This document shows positions 1 to 7,666 of a DNA stretch of 64,000 nucleotides, one piece after another. Origin of the DNA: Thiothrix sp. UBA5583 (GTDB taxonomy: Bacteria; Pseudomonadota; Gammaproteobacteria; Thiotrichales; Thiotrichaceae); assembly GCA_002425225.1 (NCBI GenBank), contig DILV01000011.1, forward strand, positions 30,343 through 94,342. The letters are read 5' to 3'. Every line of letters begins with the position of its first letter. Position 1 is the stretch's first letter. The notes beneath the pieces are model-generated. The model was not told the origin of the DNA. It worked only from the letters and a program-made list of their open reading frames with translations, and did not search any database. A program made the translations under genes and the position numbers.

Positions 1-1
1 T

Positions 2-463
2 ACAGTGGCAATAGCCACTATTGCGGCAAAACAACCGGCGTTAGCAGACACTAACCAACCAATCACGCTCAGCGGACATCTGCTGCTGGTTGAGGACAAC
101 ACCGTCAATATCAAGGTCGCCAAGGTGATGCTGGACAAACTGGGCTTCACCTTTGACATTGCGATGGATGGGCACGCAGCAGTCGATCTGCTGGCAAAAA
201 ACCGCTACGACCTGGTGCTGATGGATTGCCAATTGCCTAGCATGGATGGTTACGAAGCTACCCGCCATTTCCGCCAAATGGAACAGGAACGGAATCAACC
301 CCGTACCCCGGTTGTTGCCCTAACAGCCAACGCAATGCAAGGCGACCGGGAAAGCTGCTTGCAGGCTGGCATGGATGACTACCTGACCAAGCCGATTGCC
401 TTGTCAATCCTGCGGCAGAAACTGCAACACTGGCTTGCCGCCATACCAAGCGCAACAGCCTAA
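2..463 (+). CDS. Response regulator receiver domain, C-terminal part of a larger (probably hybrid kinase) protein; 5' truncated by window
   Basis: The reading frame is open from the first bases, so the true start lies outside the window. The visible part is a short alanine-rich linker followed by one full CheY-like receiver domain. It has the acidic pair in LLLVEDN, the phospho-acceptor Asp in VLMDCQLPSMDG, the conserved Thr in ALTANA and the Lys in YLTKPI. A C-terminal receiver preceded by a linker is typical of hybrid sensor histidine kinases, but the kinase itself is not visible, so a multi-receiver regulator is also possible. Its TAA overlaps the TAG of the convergent downstream gene by a few bases. 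Confidence 0.85.
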   Translation, partial: TVAIATIAAKQPALADTNQPITLSGHLLLVEDNTVNIKVAKVMLDKLGFTFDIAMDGHAAVDLLAKNRYDLVLMDCQLPSMDGYEATRHFRQMEQERNQPRTPVVALTANAMQGDRESCLQAGMDDYLTKPIALSILRQKLQHWLAAIPSATA

Positions 464-2067
464 TCCGCCTGACCCAACATGGCACTTGCCACTGCTTCGG
501 CAATGCGGATGCCATCCACTCCCGCTGACAAGATGCCACCTGCATACCCTGCACCTTCACCTGCCGGATACAAGCCTTGCACATTCAGGCTCTGCAAATT
601 CTGTCCACGGGTGATACGCAACGGTGATGAGGTACGCGTTTCCACCCCGGTCAGCACCGCGTCATACATGGAAAAGCCCCTGATCTGGCGCTCGAAGGCA
701 GGCAAGGCTTCGCGGATCGCCTCAATCGCATAGCCCGGCAAGCTGGGGGCAAGGTCGGTCAGATGCACCCCCGGCTGGTAAGACGGCTCCACCGCCCCCA
801 ACTGGCTAGACTTGATGCCCTTGATGAAATCACCCACCAGTTGCCCCGGTGCTTCATAGTTGCCGCCGCCGAGTTCAAACGCACGTGATTCCCACTGGCG
901 TTGGAATTCGATACCCGACAGCGGGTTGCCGGGGTAATCCTCCGGGGTAATACCGACCACAATTCCGGCGTTGGCGTTGCGTTCGGCGCGGGAATACTGG
1001 CTCATGCCATTAGTCACAACTCGCCCCGGTTCCGAGGTTGCCGCCACCACCTGCCCGCCGGGACACATGCAGAAGCTGTAGACCGAACGCCCGTTTTTGG
1101 CGTGATGCACGATCTTGTAATCTGCCGCCCCCAGCAGCGGATTGCCCGCGTGTTTGCCAAAACGTGCCTGGTCGATCAGAGTTTGCGGATGTTCGATGCG
1201 GAAACCGAGCGAAAACGGCTTGGCTTCCATGAACACCCCGCGCTCGTACAGCATCTGAAAGGTATCCCGCGCACTGTGCCCCAGGGCGAGGATCAGATGG
1301 TCGGTACGGATTTGTTCACCGCTTGCCAGCACTACCCCGCGCAAATGCCCGGCTTCGATCAACACATCCGTTACCTGTTGCTGGAAACGGATTTCGCCCC
1401 CCAGCGACTCGATGTCGTGGCGAATATTTTCCACCATTTTCACCAGCCGGAACGTGCCGATATGTGGCTTGCTGACGTAGAGGATTTCTTCCGGCGCACC
1501 TGCCTTGACGAATTCGGTCAGTACCTTGCGCCCGTAATGTTTGGGGTCTTTGATCTGGCTGTAGAGCTTGCCGTCGGAAAACGTGCCTGCTCCACCCTCA
1601 CCGAATTGCACATTCGATTCGGGATTAAGCTGGTGGTTGCGCCACAACTTCCAGGTATCCTTGGTGCGTTCGCGTACCTTTTTGCCACGTTCCAGAATGA
1701 TCGGGCGCAAACCCATCTGTGCCAGCACCAGCCCCGCCATGATGCCGCAAGGGCCAAAACCGACCACCACTGGGCGTTGTTCCAGCGGCTCCTGTACCTG
1801 TGCCACAAAACGGTAGCTGGTATCGGGGGCAGGATTGACATGCTGATCCTTGGCAAACCTTGCCAGAACCCCGGATTCCTCGGTGAGCGTAGCGTCAATG
1901 GTATAAACCAGCACGATGGCATCACGCTTGCGGGCATCATAACCACGTTTGAATACCGTAAAATCCAGCAAGTCGGCAGCAGCAATGCCCAGACGCTCAA
2001 CAATCGCGGCAGGCAAAGCGGTATCGGGGTGTTCCAGCGGCAAGCGCAGTTCAGTGATGCGTATCAT
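460..2067 (-). CDS. FAD-dependent oxidoreductase (COG2509-type uncharacterised dehydrogenase)
   Basis: Protein of about 535 residues. After an N-terminal region of about 90 residues it has a Rossmann dinucleotide-binding motif (VVVGFGPCGIMAGLVLAQMG) followed by an acidic residue at the end of the second strand (ILERG). A conserved FGEGGAGTFSDGKLYS stretch and a C-terminal FAD-contact region (YPAGEGAGYAGGI) match the COG2509 family of putative FAD-dependent dehydrogenases. The substrate is unknown. The frame extends 16 codons upstream, but MIRITELRLP is the usual start of this family and is used here. It is convergent with the receiver gene. Confidence 0.85.
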   Translation of the reverse strand: MIRITELRLPLEHPDTALPAAIVERLGIAAADLLDFTVFKRGYDARKRDAIVLVYTIDATLTEESGVLARFAKDQHVNPAPDTSYRFVAQVQEPLEQRPVVVGFGPCGIMAGLVLAQMGLRPIILERGKKVRERTKDTWKLWRNHQLNPESNVQFGEGGAGTFSDGKLYSQIKDPKHYGRKVLTEFVKAGAPEEILYVSKPHIGTFRLVKMVENIRHDIESLGGEIRFQQQVTDVLIEAGHLRGVVLASGEQIRTDHLILALGHSARDTFQMLYERGVFMEAKPFSLGFRIEHPQTLIDQARFGKHAGNPLLGAADYKIVHHAKNGRSVYSFCMCPGGQVVAATSEPGRVVTNGMSQYSRAERNANAGIVVGITPEDYPGNPLSGIEFQRQWESRAFELGGGNYEAPGQLVGDFIKGIKSSQLGAVEPSYQPGVHLTDLAPSLPGYAIEAIREALPAFERQIRGFSMYDAVLTGVETRTSSPLRITRGQNLQSLNVQGLYPAGEGAGYAGGILSAGVDGIRIAEAVASAMLGQAD

Positions 2068-2118
2068 GGGGCTGTGTTTCGTGAATTCGGCAAAAGCGGA
2101 ATTATACACATACACGGC

Positions 2119-2943
2119 TCACCTAGACTGGTAGCCCTTCACAAAATAATCCAGCGGTTTAAAATCGACCACGCAACGCATAGCAGGAAGCCATTCACCG
2201 AGATGCTCAATGGTAAACAGGCGGCCTTCATGCGACTGGTTTTCCACACCATCATGAAACAGCACCACCCCGCCCTTTTGCCGTGAACACACCTGAGTCA
2301 GCACATTCTGCAAAATCTTGTCGCCCTGTTGGTTCTTTTCATCCCAGTCGAACGCCGACAACTGCCAGTCCACATGCTGGAAGCCAGCCTCTTGCAATGC
2401 CTGCATCACGTGCCCGGTTTGCTGGCGGTTAAACCAGCCATCCCCATAAGGCAGACGAAACAGCGGCGGTTGGGTGGTAAAAAACGGCTCCAGCAAGCGT
2501 TTCGATGCCAGAAAATCACGCTGCATCCTGTCGGGAGCCACCCCGGAATAGCGCAAATGCCGGTAGGAATGCGAACCGATCATGTGCCCCATCTGTTTGG
2601 TCTTGCCGAGGATTTCGCGCCGAGTCTGGCACTCGCGGTAGGCCGTGCAATCCTTGCCATCGCTTGCTGGGTCAGCCTGTTGGCATTGTTGTAGCACCGT
2701 CTCGCAGTCGATTTTTTCGGCAATAATGAAAAAGGTCGCCGGAACCTGTTCACGTTGCAAGACCTCCAGCACACTGGCGGTCTGCAAAGCCGGGCCATCG
2801 TCAAAGCTCAGGTGCAGGGGATATTTTTCATTGGCGGGGCAGTTGTACTGCGCCCGGATTGCGGCACAATCCACTGCCATTGCCGTACCCATACTGGCTG
2901 ATATTGTCACGCTTACCAACAGGCGCATCCATCCTGATTTCAT
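2119..2943 (-). CDS. Secreted polysaccharide deacetylase (NodB-homology, CE4 family)
   Basis: The start MKSGWMRLLVSVTISASMGTAMA is chosen because it gives a clean signal peptide and is preceded by AAGGAG at good spacing; the open frame begins 12 codons earlier. The mature part has the CE4 motifs: LSFDDGP (catalytic base and metal Asp), a metal-binding HSYRH, and later RLPYGDGW and VLFHDG. CE4 enzymes remove N-acetyl groups from cell-wall or extracellular polysaccharides. Several Cys residues in an insert between the first and second motif suggest disulfides in the periplasm. The substrate cannot be told from sequence. The gene is divergent from hsdM. Confidence 0.85.
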   Translation of the reverse strand: MKSGWMRLLVSVTISASMGTAMAVDCAAIRAQYNCPANEKYPLHLSFDDGPALQTASVLEVLQREQVPATFFIIAEKIDCETVLQQCQQADPASDGKDCTAYRECQTRREILGKTKQMGHMIGSHSYRHLRYSGVAPDRMQRDFLASKRLLEPFFTTQPPLFRLPYGDGWFNRQQTGHVMQALQEAGFQHVDWQLSAFDWDEKNQQGDKILQNVLTQVCSRQKGGVVLFHDGVENQSHEGRLFTIEHLGEWLPAMRCVVDFKPLDYFVKGYQSR

Positions 2944-3009
2944 GCTGTGTCTCCTTACCCAGACTGTTGCCTGCAACAATATAACGATTTCCTGCGGTCA
3001 TCCATAAAA

Positions 3010-3034
3010 TGCTAGTATCTGTGGCTTTGCCACA
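3010..3034 (+). promoter_or_regulatory. Possible hsdM promoter (extended -10) with a 15-bp palindrome
   Basis: TGCTAGTAT at 3010-3018 fits an extended -10 (TGn-TAGTAT). It is followed by the hairpin palindrome TGTGGC-TTT-GCCACA at 3020-3034, which would cover the transcription start or lie at the head of the leader. The -35 region is weak. The palindrome could be an operator or an RNA hairpin; the sequence does not decide. Confidence 0.35.
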
Positions 3035-3046
3035 AGCTGAAACCCC

Positions 3047-5167
3047 ATGCTCAACCGCGACCAACTCAACAATCTGGCAGGCGACATCTGGAAATCGGCG
3101 GAACGCCTGCGCGGCAAGTTTAAAGCCTACGAATATCAGGGCGTGGTGTTGCCCATCATCCTGTTGCGGCGCATTGAGTGTGTGCTGATCGCTATGCGTG
3201 AGGCCAAACGGCAGGAACTACTGACCAATGTTCCGGCACTGGCAGATGACCCTACCAAGCTGCAAACCATGCTCAAGGAGCTGGAAAAGTTGTTCCCCTT
3301 CCACAACCGGACTGACTGGACATTGGCGAAGCTGTGCGAAGAAGACCACAGCTTGCTGGAAGGCAATTTCCGCGCCTATATTTCCGGCTTTTCCGACAAT
3401 GTGCAGGACATTCTGGAGCATTTCGACTATCGCGCCACCATCGGCAAGATGAAGAAAAACGCCAGTCTGGTGCCGATCCTCAAACAATACGCCCATGCCG
3501 ACCTTGCCCCGGAGACGCTTTCCAATCTGGAAATGGGTTATGTGTATGAGGAATTGCTGCGGCGCTTCTCGGAGCAAAGCGGTGAGGAGGCAGGTGAACA
3601 TTTCACCCCGCGTGAAGTGATCCGCCTGATGGTGGAATTGCTGGATGTGCAGACCCACGGGCAAAACATCAAGATTTATGACCCGGCTTGTGGGACGGGC
3701 GGGATGCTGTCGGTCGCCAAGGAACATGTGCTCGACAAGATCGACGATCTGGCGCAGCGGGAGGAAACCGGCAAGCTGATCATCCTGCACGGGCAGGAAC
3801 TCCAGCCGCAGAACTACGCCATCTGCAAGGCCGACATGCTGTTGAAGGGCGAGCAGAAAGCGCAAATCCGTCAGGGCAATTCGCTGATCCCGCATATCAA
3901 CAGCCCCGGTGCGGAACCGGGCGACCAGTTGATGGGGGCGGAACACCAGTTTGATTACATGCTCTCCAACCCGCCATTCGGGGTAACGTGGGGCGGCAAG
4001 GATGGCTACGAAACCGAAGCCCGCAAGTTGCAGAAAACCCGCTACAAGGCGGGGATGCCGCGCACCAATGACGGCGCGTTGCTGTTCCTGCAAACCATGC
4101 TGGCAAAGATGAAACCGGCCGATAAAGGCGGCACTCGTATTGCCATCATCTTCAACGGTTCGCCGCTCTCCAATGGCGATTGCGGGTCTGGGGAAAGCGA
4201 AATCCGCCGCTGGATGCTGGAAAACGACTGGCTGGAGGCGATTGTGATGTTGCCCAACCAGTTGTTTTACAACACTTCGCTGTATACCTACGTGTGGGTG
4301 CTGACTAACAACAAGCCAGCCGGACACAAGGGCAAGGTGATGCTGATTGATGCGCGGGAACAGTTCGAGAAAGAACCGAAATCGTTCGGCAACAAGCGCA
4401 ACCGCATTACTGACACGCACCGCCTGTGGGTGGAGAAACGTTACCGCGCCGACTGGGACAGCATCAACGACCAGCAGGTGAAGGTGTTCCGCACAACCGA
4501 TTTTGCCTACCACAAGGTAGCCGTGGTGTTTTGGCAGACGGATGAAAATGATCAGCCTGCCGTTGTTACCGAGCCTTATGAGAAGGTGTTTTCGGCGGCC
4601 AATATCAAGAAAGAGCAGGCGTTTTACAACTCTGACATCGGGTTTCGCATCCGGCTGACGCATGGGGAAACGGTGCGGGAGATTGCGTTTACGCTGCCGC
4701 CCAGTGGCAATTTCGCCACTTTGTATGAAAAGCAGGTCAAGGCGGCATTTGCGGATGAAATCAAGATGCTGACAGAGGCGGCTGCGCCGCCAATCCCCCC
4801 TTCCCCGACCCTTCCCCCGCAAGGGGGGCAGGGAGAGAAGAAAGAGATGGATGCGCGGGAGTTCAACAAGCTGGTGAAAGCGTTTATCGACTCGCTGGCG
4901 GTGGAAGTGGAGTGGACGCATCGGCACTACATCAAGGATGACGAATACATCCCCTACGGTGAGGACATTGCCGCGTTTTTGCAGCGCGAAATCAGGAAAC
5001 CGATCATCCGTTGGGAAGACAGCCCGCAGCTTGGCTATGAAATCCTGCCCAACAAATACTTCTACCAGTACCAGCCGCCCAAAGCGGCGGACGCACTCCT
5101 TGCCGAATTTTGGCAACTCGAATCCCAAGCCGAATCCATCCTGCAATCACTGGAGCGCAGCCGTTGA
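3047..5167 (+). CDS. hsdM: Type I restriction-modification system, DNA methyltransferase (M) subunit
   Basis: Protein of 706 residues that methylates adenine at N6 in the target chosen by HsdS and is needed for both modification and restriction complexes. Residues 1-160 form the HsdM N-terminal helical domain. The N6-adenine methyltransferase fold carries the SAM-binding motif DPACGTGGM at about residue 212 and the catalytic NPPFG at about residue 308. At about residues 583-597 lies an odd Pro/Gly-rich run (PPIPPSPTLPPQGGQG) encoded by a G/C-rich palindromic repeat (see repeat at 4795). The rest of the C-terminal region looks normal. The stop overlaps the hsdS start by one base (TGATG), so the two are translationally coupled. 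Confidence 0.95.
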   Translation: MLNRDQLNNLAGDIWKSAERLRGKFKAYEYQGVVLPIILLRRIECVLIAMREAKRQELLTNVPALADDPTKLQTMLKELEKLFPFHNRTDWTLAKLCEEDHSLLEGNFRAYISGFSDNVQDILEHFDYRATIGKMKKNASLVPILKQYAHADLAPETLSNLEMGYVYEELLRRFSEQSGEEAGEHFTPREVIRLMVELLDVQTHGQNIKIYDPACGTGGMLSVAKEHVLDKIDDLAQREETGKLIILHGQELQPQNYAICKADMLLKGEQKAQIRQGNSLIPHINSPGAEPGDQLMGAEHQFDYMLSNPPFGVTWGGKDGYETEARKLQKTRYKAGMPRTNDGALLFLQTMLAKMKPADKGGTRIAIIFNGSPLSNGDCGSGESEIRRWMLENDWLEAIVMLPNQLFYNTSLYTYVWVLTNNKPAGHKGKVMLIDAREQFEKEPKSFGNKRNRITDTHRLWVEKRYRADWDSINDQQVKVFRTTDFAYHKVAVVFWQTDENDQPAVVTEPYEKVFSAANIKKEQAFYNSDIGFRIRLTHGETVREIAFTLPPSGNFATLYEKQVKAAFADEIKMLTEAAAPPIPPSPTLPPQGGQGEKKEMDAREFNKLVKAFIDSLAVEVEWTHRHYIKDDEYIPYGEDIAAFLQREIRKPIIRWEDSPQLGYEILPNKYFYQYQPPKAADALLAEFWQLESQAESILQSLERSR
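4795..4836 (+). repeat. G/C-rich palindromic repeat inserted in frame in hsdM
   Basis: The core CCCTTCCCCCGCAAGGGG recurs in reverse orientation at about 6934-6955, and the flanking CCCCCCTTCCCC part is matched there with two or three changes. A related longer inverted repeat lies at 25586-25697. Here the element keeps the hsdM frame open and encodes a Pro/Gly-rich stretch between predicted helices. Confidence 0.7.
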
Positions 5168-6462
5168 TGGAACTTGATAATCAGTGGATTGGAAATGCCC
5201 CAGCAAGTTGGGAAAAAGTTCGTTTGAAAGACGTGGCATTTTTTTCACCAAGCTACTCGGCAGAAACACCCAATACAAATGAAATTTGCACTGTTATTCC
5301 AATGGAAGCTGTTTCTGAACAAGGGCAAGTACATGACTCAGAGCAACGACCCTATGAAACCATCAGTAGCGGACTGACCCTTTTCGAGGTGGGCGATGTC
5401 ATTTTCGCTAAAATTACGCCCTGCATGGAAAACGGTAAGGGCGCATTTATCGCAAGTTTGCCTACTCGTTATGCTTTTGGTAGTACCGAATTTCACGTCA
5501 TGCGCCCTTTCCACAAAATTGATGGGCGGTTTCTGTACTACTACACATTTAACCCAACGTACAGAAAGTACGCTGAGGTCAACATGGTGGGAGCCGCAGG
5601 ACAAAAACGTGTTTCCACCAGATTCCTGAAATACACTCCCCTATATTTGCCTGATGTGGAGGAGCAGCGGCGGATTGCGGGGTATCTGGATCAGCAGTGC
5701 GCAGCGATTGACGGGGCGATTGCGGTCAAGCAGCAGCAACTGGAGAAATTGGAACAGATTCGCAGATCAGTGATTTATAGGGCTGTTACCAAAGGTTTAG
5801 ACGATACTGCTGTCATGCAAGAAACCCATATCGACTGGATTGGCAAGGTTCCTGCACATTGGCAAGCGAGCAGAATCAAAAATGTAGCTGAACTTTCGCC
5901 TCGATTTTCAGGTGAGAAACCGTCTGCAAACGAGGAATATGCAGTTGTTCCAATGGAAGATGTATCCGACGATGGACAAATTTCAATCAAACAAATCAAG
6001 TCTTTCAATGATATATCAAGCGGCCTGACGTATTTTGAAAACGGTGACGTTATCTTTGCCAAGATAACTCCCTGCATGGAAAACGGTAAAGGTGCATTTG
6101 TCACCAGCCTACCTACTCGCTACGCGTTCGGCAGTACTGAATTTCATGTGCTACGTCCAAATCGCGTTAATGGAGAGTTTCTGTACTACTACACCTACAA
6201 CACATCCTTCCGTGACTATGCAGAAGTCAACATGGTGGGCGCAGCAGGGCAAAAACGGGTTTCCAGCACATTCTTGAAAACAACGCCCATTTATCTGCCA
6301 TCCACTGAGGAGCAGGCACAGATCGTGGCATGGGTAAAAGCCGAACTCGACAAAATCCAGCAGGCGCGTGCCGTGGTCAGCCGTCAGGTGGAAGTGCTGG
6401 CGGAGTACAAAAAGTCGTTGATTCATGAGTGCGTGACGGGGAAACGGCGGGTTGTGGTATAG
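5167..6462 (+). CDS. hsdS: Type I restriction-modification system, specificity (S) subunit
   Basis: Protein of 431 residues that selects the bipartite DNA target for HsdM and HsdR. It has two target-recognition domains, each beginning WIG..PA.W and ending before a helical spacer (VEEQRRIAGYLDQQC; TEEQAQIVAWVKAEL). The two halves are strikingly alike: both contain DVIFAKITPCMENGKGAF, SLPTRYAFGSTEFHV and YAEVNMVGAAGQKRVS, with a constant offset of 217 residues (651 bp). The start at 5167 is used because it overlaps the hsdM stop and gives the standard N terminus. The TRD-coding DNA is visibly more AT-rich than hsdM, as is common for exchanged TRDs. Confidence 0.93.
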   Translation: MELDNQWIGNAPASWEKVRLKDVAFFSPSYSAETPNTNEICTVIPMEAVSEQGQVHDSEQRPYETISSGLTLFEVGDVIFAKITPCMENGKGAFIASLPTRYAFGSTEFHVMRPFHKIDGRFLYYYTFNPTYRKYAEVNMVGAAGQKRVSTRFLKYTPLYLPDVEEQRRIAGYLDQQCAAIDGAIAVKQQQLEKLEQIRRSVIYRAVTKGLDDTAVMQETHIDWIGKVPAHWQASRIKNVAELSPRFSGEKPSANEEYAVVPMEDVSDDGQISIKQIKSFNDISSGLTYFENGDVIFAKITPCMENGKGAFVTSLPTRYAFGSTEFHVLRPNRVNGEFLYYYTYNTSFRDYAEVNMVGAAGQKRVSSTFLKTTPIYLPSTEEQAQIVAWVKAELDKIQQARAVVSRQVEVLAEYKKSLIHECVTGKRRVVV

Positions 6463-6494
6463 TCAGAAACAAGCAAAAGCCGTGAGGAATCACA

Positions 6495-6749
6495 ATGTCA
6501 AATGCCATACACGTAGAGTACCCACCCCATTTCCCGGATGCGCTGCAAACCACGCCGGAGGCATTCGTGCAGGAAGCCCGCATGGCTATGGCGGTAAAGC
6601 TGTTTGAAATGAAGCGTCTGTCTTCCGGCATGGCGGCTCAGTTGGCTGGTATAGATCGTGTGACATTCCTGCTCAACCTGCACCGCTACGGCGTACCTAT
6701 GCTAGATTTGTCAACGGATGAACTGGAAGCCGACCTAGCCAATGCTTGA
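6495..6749 (+). CDS. UPF0175 family protein, probable antitoxin
   Basis: Small protein of 84 residues. The helical core (EAFVQEARMAMAVKLFEMKRLSSGMAAQLAGIDRVTFLLNLHRYGV) matches the UPF0175 family, which is often found directly upstream of DUF3368 PIN-like proteins and is regarded as the antitoxin, with a short helix-turn-helix-like segment (SGMAAQLAGIDRVTFL). It overlaps the next start by 8 bases, the usual toxin-antitoxin arrangement. Here the partner is truncated, so this copy would be an orphan antitoxin. It sits 32 bases after hsdS and could be co-transcribed with the hsd genes. Confidence 0.8.
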   Translation: MSNAIHVEYPPHFPDALQTTPEAFVQEARMAMAVKLFEMKRLSSGMAAQLAGIDRVTFLLNLHRYGVPMLDLSTDELEADLANA

Positions 6750-7089
6750 CAAAAAAACCATCGTTATCAACACCAGCCCACTCATTTCACTGGTGGCTGC
6801 ATGGGGAACACTAGAACCATTACGCGCCCTCTATGATACCGTTTGGGTTCCTTTGGAAGTTACGGAAGAAATTTACCAGGGAGGTGATAACAACTTTGCG
6901 ATCCCCGAATTCGCAACAGCCAATTTCCGCCCCCTTCACCCCTTGCGGGGGAAGGGCTGGGGATGGGGGGAAGTTCGGAGAACAGCTATTCATACATTTC
7001 CGCAAGAGAAAGCTCAGCGCCCAATGCTTCCAGCACCACAACATCTGTCAGTTCTGAATAGACTTTCAGCAACCACTCATCCCGCTTGA
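6742..7089 (+). pseudogene. Truncated DUF3368 (PIN-like) toxin gene
   Basis: The first 64 or so residues (starting MLDKKTIVINTSPLISLVAA and running to about ATANFRPL) match the N-terminal third of DUF3368 proteins, which are normally about 150-170 residues. Similarity stops at about position 6930, where a G/C-rich palindromic repeat begins. The frame then runs through the repeat and antisense through the 3' end of the Uma2 gene before stopping at 7089. The missing part would hold the remaining acidic residues of the PIN active site, so the product is very unlikely to be an active nuclease. Confidence 0.75.
6928..6979 (-). repeat. G/C-rich palindromic repeat at the break point of the DUF3368 gene
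   Basis: Reverse-complement copy of the element in hsdM at 4795-4836. The shared exact core is CCCTTCCCCCGCAAGGGG read on the minus strand, extended by a CCCCCCATCCCC block. It lies exactly where homology of the DUF3368 gene ends and just before the 3' end of the opposite-strand Uma2 gene. Confidence 0.7.
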
Positions 7090-7537
7090 TACGGTGAAAA
7101 TGTTCAACCAGCACGGATTCAGGGTCAACCAGCAGATAATCCTGCAAACCGGGAATAGAGCGGTAATGGGTAAACTTGCCGCTGCGGTCATAATCGCGGG
7201 TGCTGGGTGACAGGACTTCAATCACCACTACCGGATTCAGCAGCGTTGTCTGGTTATCAGTCAGTTCAGGTTGCCCACAATACACCGACACATCCGGGTA
7301 AGTATCAAGCCCTGACGGGGTGTGTATCCGCATGTCACTGTTCATCGGCTGGCAGGGTTTGCCACGCAGAAACTGGCGCAAGCTGGCAAACAGGTTGCCT
7401 GCCACACGGGCGTGGTTAAATGTTCCGCCTGCCATCGCGTATACCTGCCCCTGAAAAAACTCATGTTTGTCATTTCCCTGAGCTTCCATCAGCAGATATT
7501 CATCCCGGCTGGTTTTAGCCTGTACCTGAGGCATCAT
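6986..7537 (-). CDS. Uma2 family (DUF820) putative restriction-endonuclease-fold nuclease
   Basis: Protein of about 183 residues of the Uma2 family, which has a PD-(D/E)XK-like fold. Visible family marks are EYLLMEAQGNDKHEFFQGQVYAMAGG near the N terminus, TYPDVSVYC with the metal-ligand Asp, VVVIEVLSPSTRDYDRSGK with the Glu and Lys of the active site, and YLLVDPESVLVEHF. Three ATG codons lie in a row at 7540-7532; TGGGAGGAGA just upstream gives the best spacing to the second. The gene lies opposite to hsdS and hsdR and separates them. Uma2 genes are multicopy in some bacteria and their cellular role is not settled. Confidence 0.85.
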   Translation of the reverse strand: MMPQVQAKTSRDEYLLMEAQGNDKHEFFQGQVYAMAGGTFNHARVAGNLFASLRQFLRGKPCQPMNSDMRIHTPSGLDTYPDVSVYCGQPELTDNQTTLLNPVVVIEVLSPSTRDYDRSGKFTHYRSIPGLQDYLLVDPESVLVEHFHRIKRDEWLLKVYSELTDVVVLEALGAELSLAEMYE

Positions 7538-7666
7538 CATTCTCCTCCCAAACAACTGCCCTGACAGTGTATTGCATTTGCCGGATATTACCAGACAAGT
7601 AGAGATAACAGGCAGGCCGTGATACATTCATCATCAAGCCAATCCATTGATCCAGAAGCCTGCTGA

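Noticed and set aside
901..2286. Long open frame of 461 codons on the plus strand
   Set aside because: It is antisense to the FAD oxidoreductase and the start of the deacetylase gene, has no family motif and is rich in His/Arg as expected from a shadow frame.
3218..5146. Long open frame of 642 codons on the minus strand
   Set aside because: It lies fully antisense to hsdM, which has all its motifs; the frame is a codon-bias shadow.
6933..7089. C-terminal part of the DUF3368 frame as a real protein end
   Set aside because: It is made of the palindromic repeat and of antisense Uma2 sequence, so it is not a genuine domain.
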